Position numbers and translations under genes: made by a program
Part shown: positions 12,503 through 16,779 of the stretch, piece by piece
Layout of the letters: each line of letters begins with the position of its first letter
How positions within the stretch are numbered: position 1 is the stretch's first letter
The notes under the pieces: generated by a model
Databases searched by the model: none
Seen by the model: the letters and a program-made list of their open reading frames with translations, nothing else
What the model was told of the DNA's origin: nothing
NCBI GenBank assembly: GCA_002344785.1
Contig: DDUL01000013.1
Span: 1 to 16,779, forward strand
Origin: Bdellovibrionaceae bacterium UBA2339
GTDB lineage: Bacteria; Bdellovibrionota; Bdellovibrionia; Bdellovibrionales; JAMPXM01
Direction: 5' to 3'
Length of the DNA stretch: 16,779 nt

Positions 12503-13903
12503 ATGAAGACTATGAGCACGAACACCCGTCTTTCGAGCACTGAAGGAATCCGCATTCGCGTGAGCCGACTCTCGATGCGCGGCCTCGCCTTGATCGCCTC
12601 GCTTTCAATCGCATCGGCAGCGAGCGCTTCACAAACTGTCGCTTCGCCGGCCAATTCCGCGAAAGCCGCCGCGACATCCGACGCCGCGATCACCCCGCGA
12701 AGCCGAATCACCGGGCGAATCAAGCTTCATCGCGACTGCCAAAGCAAAACTCCGCGCGAGGGACAAGGCACTGGGCGACTCATGCTCTGGGTGGCCACTG
12801 AACTTCCACCCAATCTCATTCAGCAGGTCGAACTTCCCGCTGACGCCAGTTTTAGTGTCGATGTGGTGCCTGGCACCTATGTGATTGCCGTCAACAATGA
12901 AGCGGGCTGTGCGGCTCGACAGAGCCTGAGTGTGCGCGAAGGGAAAGAGCATCAGCTCACACTCGATGTGGAACGCTGGAAGCGAAAGCCGGCGTCCAGT
13001 GAACTCGCGGCACTCACCTGTGCCTGCATTCAAGCGCCTTGCAACTGCGGCTCGATGTTTCCCTCGCGACCAACTTATGTCATGCCGACTTGGAATCCTT
13101 GGTGGATGTACTACGGCGGCATGTATCCGAATTTTTATTACCCTGGCATGTGGACGGGTTGGGGGCTGCAACCGCAATGGTATCCCGGCTATGGACCGAT
13201 CGCGGCCGCAAAACCCAATGTGTATATCGAGGCCCCTGGCGGACTGGAGTTGGAACTTCGCGTGAGTTTTCCGAAGCAAGAGCCGATGGCGACTTGGCTG
13301 GCCACCTCTCCCGCCGACAAAAACGGAACATGGAAAATAAAAAGCGAGGCTGACGGCACGATGTGGTCCGATGGCGCTCGCCACAGTTACATCTTTTACG
13401 ACATGCGCGGCAGCGATCGCGGACTTCAGCGCGAAGCGGGCTTCTGCCGAGATCGCAATGAGGCGCTCAGCGAAATGCAACGCCTGCTTAAAGCGCGAGG
13501 CTTCAAATCTCATGAGGTCGCCGACTTTAGCGAGCACTGGCAAATCAAGCTGCCGCCCGGCGAACTCTGTGTGTTCCCGCAAGCCGAGACGGAGTTTGCA
13601 ACGCTTGCCGATCTCAAGCTCGAAGTGCTCTCGAGCGCGGCGGGATCTGGAACAGCCGCAAAGACTCCGCGTATCGAGTACACACGTCAGCTCTTCGTCG
13701 TCGTTCCCAAAAAGTCCATCGATGAGCGCCGCGCGGGCGCCTTCACCGACTTGCCCGAGCAAGCTTGGGTTCCGCCTCGTGCACCCGCGAGCGTCGCTGG
13801 GGTTCGCACGGCGGGACCCAAAAAGATTCATGTGCGCGAATGGGGTGTCGCCTTCACCTTCGATTTTGCGACTTCGTCGGATCCGAAACCGCGCGCGCCT
13901 TGA
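12503..13903 (+). CDS. Exported hypothetical protein with Cys cluster and Trp/Tyr/Gly/Pro-rich segment
   Basis: I do not recognise a family over the full length. A hydrophobic signal (LALIASLSIASAASA) lies after a long basic N-region, so export is likely; starts at 12503, 12512 or 12575 are all possible, none with a strong ribosome site. Residues ~65-160 read as beta-strands like a carboxypeptidase-regulatory or transthyretin-type sandwich (ITGRIKL, GRLMLWVA, FSVDVVPGTYVIAVNN). A Cys-rich CACIQAPCNCG motif then precedes about 45 residues rich in Trp, Tyr, Gly, Pro and Met. Several more beta-rich stretches follow, ending with VREWGVAFTFDF. The Cys pattern and aromatic segment suggest a surface or matrix protein with disulfides or metal binding; that is inference. 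A 437-codon minus-strand frame across this region is a shadow. The 3' end overlaps the next gene by 50 bp. Confidence 0.8.
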   Translation: MKTMSTNTRLSSTEGIRIRVSRLSMRGLALIASLSIASAASASQTVASPANSAKAAATSDAAITPRSRITGRIKLHRDCQSKTPREGQGTGRLMLWVATELPPNLIQQVELPADASFSVDVVPGTYVIAVNNEAGCAARQSLSVREGKEHQLTLDVERWKRKPASSELAALTCACIQAPCNCGSMFPSRPTYVMPTWNPWWMYYGGMYPNFYYPGMWTGWGLQPQWYPGYGPIAAAKPNVYIEAPGGLELELRVSFPKQEPMATWLATSPADKNGTWKIKSEADGTMWSDGARHSYIFYDMRGSDRGLQREAGFCRDRNEALSEMQRLLKARGFKSHEVADFSEHWQIKLPPGELCVFPQAETEFATLADLKLEVLSSAAGSGTAAKTPRIEYTRQLFVVVPKKSIDERRAGAFTDLPEQAWVPPRAPASVAGVRTAGPKKIHVREWGVAFTFDFATSSDPKPRAP

Positions 13904-14774
13904 CCTTAGGCCTCGAGGCTTGACGAAGCTTTTTTTCGTCAAACTCGGGCGAGGCCCACATGAAAACGTTGCCTTGGCTTACGACCAAGACACTTGGAAT
14001 GTGACGCGTGAACCAACGTTTTTCCAAGGCCAATGACCAACCTTGGAGCCACTTCAAGCTTCCCGTCGCCTTCGCGGCGAGCGCGGGCTTGGCTTTACGG
14101 AATTCGATCAGCTTTCGCGTCCAAGCGTCGCGAAGTGCGGCTTGCGAGTTCGCCAGCTGCTCGGCGGTCGTCGCAGGATCATACTCAATCCAGAAATCCG
14201 CTCCGCCTTGTAAGGCGACGAACGCCATGCCTTCAATTTTCGCCATCGAATCGGGATAAGACGTCGACCAGGAGTAGAAAACTTGCGGACGCTTGAAGGA
14301 GGCTTTGTGAGCTCGAGCTAACTCCGGCGGTCCGGTTCGCTCGCTCGACGAATCTTCATAGACAAATTGCCCGCACTCCATGGCCTTGAATCGCACACCT
14401 CGCGAACCTGAATTGCGCCAAATTTTAAATCGTGACTCAAGACTTGAGAACTTCACCTCGGCGACCGCCCAACCCAATCCGTCAACGCCGGTCCAAGCCT
14501 CCACGCCAGCGACCGAGGCTTCCTTTCGCCACATGAAATGATCCAAACTCTGCTTGCGAAGCTCCGCCGAAAAACTTCCTGGGCAAGCGAGGTTTTGCGA
14601 CTCATTTTCCACTTTGCGAACGAACGCGTAAGTCGGAATGAGCAGCGGAGCTTTCTCCTGCGCATGAGTCTGGCCGAAGTCGAAAAAACTGAGGAAAAGG
14701 CATAAGCACAAAAAAGCGCGCCACAAACTCTGGGGCGCGCGCTGAGTTTCGAGGCTTAAGTGGGGTTGGTTCAT
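13854..14774 (-). CDS. Exported hypothetical protein (306 aa)
   Basis: No family recognised. The ATG at 14774 shares four bases (ATGA) with the stop of the aminotransferase gene, so translation is probably coupled; no separate ribosome site is visible. The N-terminus has a signal peptide: basic start, hydrophobic LWRAFLCLCLFLSFF, and a likely cut after QTHA. The mature protein is about 268 residues, with two Cys (LACPG and MECGQ) and beta-rich stretches such as GLGWAVAEVKFSS, GVRFKAMECGQFVYED, and EGMAFVALQGGADFWIEYDP. A helical stretch (TTAEQLANSQAALRDAWTRKLIEF) follows. The ending is Lys/Arg-rich. The convergent overlap of 50 bp with the upstream plus-strand gene is visible. The operon position after coaD and the aminotransferase says little about its job. 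Confidence 0.82.
   Translation of the reverse strand: MNQPHLSLETQRAPQSLWRAFLCLCLFLSFFDFGQTHAQEKAPLLIPTYAFVRKVENESQNLACPGSFSAELRKQSLDHFMWRKEASVAGVEAWTGVDGLGWAVAEVKFSSLESRFKIWRNSGSRGVRFKAMECGQFVYEDSSSERTGPPELARAHKASFKRPQVFYSWSTSYPDSMAKIEGMAFVALQGGADFWIEYDPATTAEQLANSQAALRDAWTRKLIEFRKAKPALAAKATGSLKWLQGWSLALEKRWFTRHIPSVLVVSQGNVFMWASPEFDEKKLRQASRPKVKARAVSDPTKSQNRR
13920..13942 (+). terminator. Possible terminator-like hairpin past the exported-protein gene
   Basis: TTGACGAA (13920-13927) pairs with TTCGTCAA (13935-13942) around a GCTTTTT loop, 17 bases after the stop at 13903. It lies within the convergent gene, where it encodes FDEKKLRQ. A six-T run is in the loop and stem rather than after it. 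It may just be coding sequence. Confidence 0.3.
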
Positions 14775-16024
14775 TGAAGCGACGTTAAGAATTCACGCAT
14801 TCGCCGAATGGCCTCGCGACCTTTTTCTTTTTCGAGCGCATAAGAGAGGCGTAGGTAGCCCTCCAAACCAAACTCCACACCGGGCACGGCAGCGACGAGC
14901 TTTTCTTCGAGAAGCGTCGCGCAGAGTTCGGCACTTCCCACCATCTTCTGATCTTTGTAGCGACGTCCAAGGTAATGACGAAGATCCACCCAGAGGTAAA
15001 AAGCACCTTCAGGCATGGCGGTTTTAATGTGCGGGACTTGCGCCAATTCACCGAGCAAAAAGTCGCGCCGATCTTTGAGAAGTTGGACCGTCTTGAGAAC
15101 ATCCTCATCGCCGTGCAGAACACCCTCGAGCGCACCATAGAGCGCTGGTGCCGAAGCACAGCTCACGGACTGCGAAAGATAGTTCGCCATCGCTGTCACC
15201 CAATTCTTCGGGCCGACAGCCCAGCCCACACGCCATCCCGTCATCGCAAAGGATTTGGATGCACCATTGAGCGCGAGAACTCGCGGCCTGAGATCCGGAG
15301 CCACTTGCAGAAGATGTGGCGCCAATTGCGCCTCAAAACAGAGACGATTGTAAATGTCGTCGCTGATCACTGCGACCTGAGGATGACGACGCAACACTTC
15401 GGCCAAGGCCGACAGCTCTTCGCGTGTGTACATCTTGCCGGTGGGATTCGACGGTGAGTTCAGCAAAATCGCTTTGGTTTTGGGCGTGATGCTGTTTTCA
15501 AGAATTGCAGGTGTGAGCTTGAAGTCACTCTTGTCGTCACAAATTGCGATACGAGGTGTGCCATCGGCCAGTTCCACCATAGTGGTGTAGCTCGCCCAAA
15601 ACGGCGCGACCAAAATCACTTCATCGCCCGGATCGACCACCGCCTGCAAAGCTGCAAACAGCACAATCTTCGCACCTGAGCTGACCACGACTTCCGACAT
15701 CTCGAACTCAAGACCCAGATCCTTAGACGTCTGCGCGGCAATCGCTTTTCGCAATTCCGGAATTCCAGCCGGCGGCGTGTACTTGCTTAAGTTTTTCTGA
15801 ATCGCCTGAATCGCAGCGACCTTGATGCGCTCGTAAGTCGGCCAATCCGGCTCGCCGATCGAAAGAGAAATCACATCTTGGCCAGCGGCCTTCATCTCAC
15901 CGGCGCGCGCGGCCAACATCAAAATCGGCGAAGGCTTCAGCAGTTGCGCACGTCGCGCGAGCGCCACCGGCTTGGCCGAGTTGGAGGCTTGAGGAGTGGT
16001 CGAGGATGGTGTCGGTCGGGACAT
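14771..16024 (-). CDS. PLP-dependent aspartate/class I aminotransferase
   Basis: A fold-type I, class I/II aminotransferase of 417 residues, nearest the aspartate aminotransferase group Ib (AspB/AspC type). It would exchange an amino group between aspartate (or related amino acids) and 2-oxoglutarate in the cytoplasm, using pyridoxal phosphate. Visible motifs: SLSIGEPDWPT at 53-63, KYTPPAGIPELR at 81-92, NSPSNPTGK at 189-197, SDDIYNRL at 221-228, and NGASKSFAMTGWRVGW at 253-268 where Lys257 forms the Schiff base. GYLRLSYA at 389-396 carries the substrate-carboxylate arginine. The start at 16024 has AAAGGAG five bases upstream. About 20 extra Ser/Thr/Pro residues precede the core. It follows coaD after a 125-bp hairpin-rich gap and overlaps the next gene by ATGA. 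Substrate choice cannot be read from sequence. Confidence 0.93.
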   Translation of the reverse strand: MSRPTPSSTTPQASNSAKPVALARRAQLLKPSPILMLAARAGEMKAAGQDVISLSIGEPDWPTYERIKVAAIQAIQKNLSKYTPPAGIPELRKAIAAQTSKDLGLEFEMSEVVVSSGAKIVLFAALQAVVDPGDEVILVAPFWASYTTMVELADGTPRIAICDDKSDFKLTPAILENSITPKTKAILLNSPSNPTGKMYTREELSALAEVLRRHPQVAVISDDIYNRLCFEAQLAPHLLQVAPDLRPRVLALNGASKSFAMTGWRVGWAVGPKNWVTAMANYLSQSVSCASAPALYGALEGVLHGDEDVLKTVQLLKDRRDFLLGELAQVPHIKTAMPEGAFYLWVDLRHYLGRRYKDQKMVGSAELCATLLEEKLVAAVPGVEFGLEGYLRLSYALEKEKGREAIRRMREFLTSLQ

Positions 16025-16042
16025 GGCCGCTCCTTTTTCTGA

Positions 16043-16151
16043 GGGGCATCGCCCCGTTTTCTAGGGGGCATCGCCCCATTCTACGAGCGGGCATTGCCCG
16101 CAAATTACTCCGAGGGACCAGATCCCTCTTTGGATCGAGGCCAAAGGCCTC
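16043..16151. repeat. Array of five short perfect hairpins between coaD and the aminotransferase
   Basis: Five short inverted repeats follow each other on the plus strand. They are GGGGC-ATC-GCCCC (16043-16055), GGGGC-ATC-GCCCC (16065-16077), GCGGGC-ATT-GCCCGC (16087-16101), GAGGGA-CCAGA-TCCCTC (16112-16128) and GAGGCC-AAA-GGCCTC (16137-16151). Centres lie 22, 23, 26 and 24 bases apart. The last stem takes in two bases of the coaD stop codon, and the first ends just before the ribosome site of the aminotransferase. Stem sequences differ while pairing stays perfect. Possible roles are intercistronic RNA structure, transcript processing or a dispersed repeat family. Confidence 0.75.
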
Positions 16152-16692
16152 ACTTCGTCGTTTTGTTCGACTTAGACTTACTCGAAATTGCTCCCGAGCG
16201 CACGCGTTCTCGGAGCGCGCGCAAAACATTCGTCGGCACCAAATCGCGAACATTGCCTCCGAGCGTCGCCACCTCTTTCACGGTGTTGCTCGACACATAA
16301 TAGTATTCTGGCGAGGCAAAGACGATCATGGTTTCGACTTCAGGCGCGAGCTTTTTGTTCATATTCGCCATGACCAATTCGTATTCAAAGTCTGTCACGG
16401 CGCGCAGCCCGCGGAGAATCACGCCCGCACCTTTGCGACGCAAATACTCCACCGTCAGCCCAGCGTGCAAATCCACCTCAACGCCGGGAACACCTTTGAG
16501 CGCCTTTTCCGCCAACACGAGGCGCTCTTCAGGAGTGAACAAGGCATTCTTGGAGCGATTGCTCGAGATCAACATGATGACTCGATCGAAGGATGGGGCC
16601 ATACGCCGGAGAATATCGATGTGGCCATTGGTGATCGGGTCAAAGCTTCCCGGGTAAACAGCGACTCGCCGATTGAACACATTTTTCTTCAT
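16150..16692 (-). CDS. coaD: Phosphopantetheine adenylyltransferase CoaD
   Basis: CoaD joins ATP and 4'-phosphopantetheine to dephospho-CoA, the penultimate step of coenzyme A synthesis, in the cytoplasm. The 180-residue product carries YPGSFDPITNGH at residues 13-24 (nucleotidylyl-transferase signature with the catalytic NGH), RGLRAVTDFEYE at 94-105, and SSNTVKEVATLGGNV at 134-148, all at usual positions. It is slightly longer than typical (about 160 residues) owing to a Ser/Lys-rich tail (SSKSKSNKTTK). The ATG at 16692 has GAGG five bases upstream. It is the first complete gene of a minus-strand run with the aminotransferase and the exported protein. The family's usual partner upstream is rsmD, which may lie just beyond this window. 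Confidence 0.96.
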   Translation of the reverse strand: MKKNVFNRRVAVYPGSFDPITNGHIDILRRMAPSFDRVIMLISSNRSKNALFTPEERLVLAEKALKGVPGVEVDLHAGLTVEYLRRKGAGVILRGLRAVTDFEYELVMANMNKKLAPEVETMIVFASPEYYYVSSNTVKEVATLGGNVRDLVPTNVLRALRERVRSGAISSKSKSNKTTK

Positions 16693-16732
16693 GTTAACCT
16701 CAGCTCACCTTCTCCGGGGCTATCAAGATTCG

Positions 16733-16777
16733 TCATTGGCCCCTCATCTCGACCGGGCCACCATCATTCGCCACCAT
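16733..16777 (-). CDS. Possible 3' end of a gene upstream of coaD
   Basis: A minus-strand frame open to the window edge ends at 16733 and reads MVANDGGPVEMRGQ. It is about 40 bp upstream of coaD, a normal operon distance. Other frames here meet stops sooner. Fourteen codons are too few to recognise a family; rsmD is a common neighbour but this is not evidence. Confidence 0.18.
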   Translation of the reverse strand: MVANDGGPVEMRGQ

Positions 16778-16779
16778 CA

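Noticed and set aside
12352..12723. Minus-strand ORF upstream of, and overlapping by four bases, the DUF2802 GTG start
   Set aside because: Most of it is antisense to the N-terminus of the plus-strand exported protein and no ribosome site or family pattern is seen.
12629..13942. 437-codon minus-strand ORF opposite the exported Cys/Trp-rich protein
   Set aside because: Composition is Arg/His-rich with no domain or signal, and the plus frame has a signal peptide and beta-strand patterns; it is a shadow.
16043..16151. CRISPR array
   Set aside because: Units are short inverted repeats with 7-13 base linkers and unlike sequences; no direct repeats of CRISPR size and no cas genes.

Overview
The window (roughly 57% GC by eye) comes from a Gram-negative, two-membrane bacterium. 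It encodes Pal, CpoB, two further probable lipoproteins, an outer-membrane barrel protein and several Sec-secreted proteins. The mix of Tol-Pal parts, many lipoproteins, a DUF2802 protein and housekeeping genes is compatible with Bdellovibrionota or a related deltaproteobacterial lineage, but that placement is inference; no rRNA or tRNA is present to confirm it.

Layout. (1) 78-1112 (+): a membrane fatty-acid desaturase, its frame open to a very GC-rich window edge. (2) 964-6235 (-): a tight seven-gene run in the order pal, DUF4398-like lipoprotein, cpoB, tsaD, rsmA, smpB and a lipoprotein with an 11-residue coiled-coil repeat. Gaps are 5-41 bp and tsaD/rsmA overlap by 4 bp. A TTGACA promoter lies upstream, and the pal leader is built of four 13-bp repeats. 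(3) 6377-9430 (+): a divergent ~1017-residue fusion of a zinc-metalloprotease-like domain, a TolB-like propeller and an Omp85-like barrel. (4) 9431-10981 (+): an SSB-like gene lacking the usual C-terminal tip, a 240-bp hairpin-rich gap with a candidate 19-codon leader ORF, and a conserved-looking unknown gene. (5) 11058-12355 (-): a membrane-anchored DUF2802 protein and a 90-residue beta-rich protein. (6) 12503-13903 (+): an exported Cys- and Trp/Tyr-rich unknown. (7) 13854-16692 (-): coaD, a PLP aminotransferase and an exported unknown protein, read in that order.

How the parts fit. The large minus-strand operon couples envelope-integrity genes (pal, cpoB, lipoproteins) to translation-quality genes (tsaD for t6A37 of tRNA, rsmA for 16S rRNA dimethylation, smpB for trans-translation). 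The protease-propeller-barrel gene diverges from pal where one might look for tolB, suggesting a related envelope role.

Most unusual items: an array of five consecutive perfect short hairpins, spaced about 22-26 nt centre to centre, between coaD and the aminotransferase; the protease-propeller-Omp85 fusion; the 13-bp repeat leader of pal; the hendecad-repeat lipoprotein; and the structured ssb-downstream gap. No mobile element, CRISPR array or RNA gene was seen. No gene-free stretch exceeds 300 bp.
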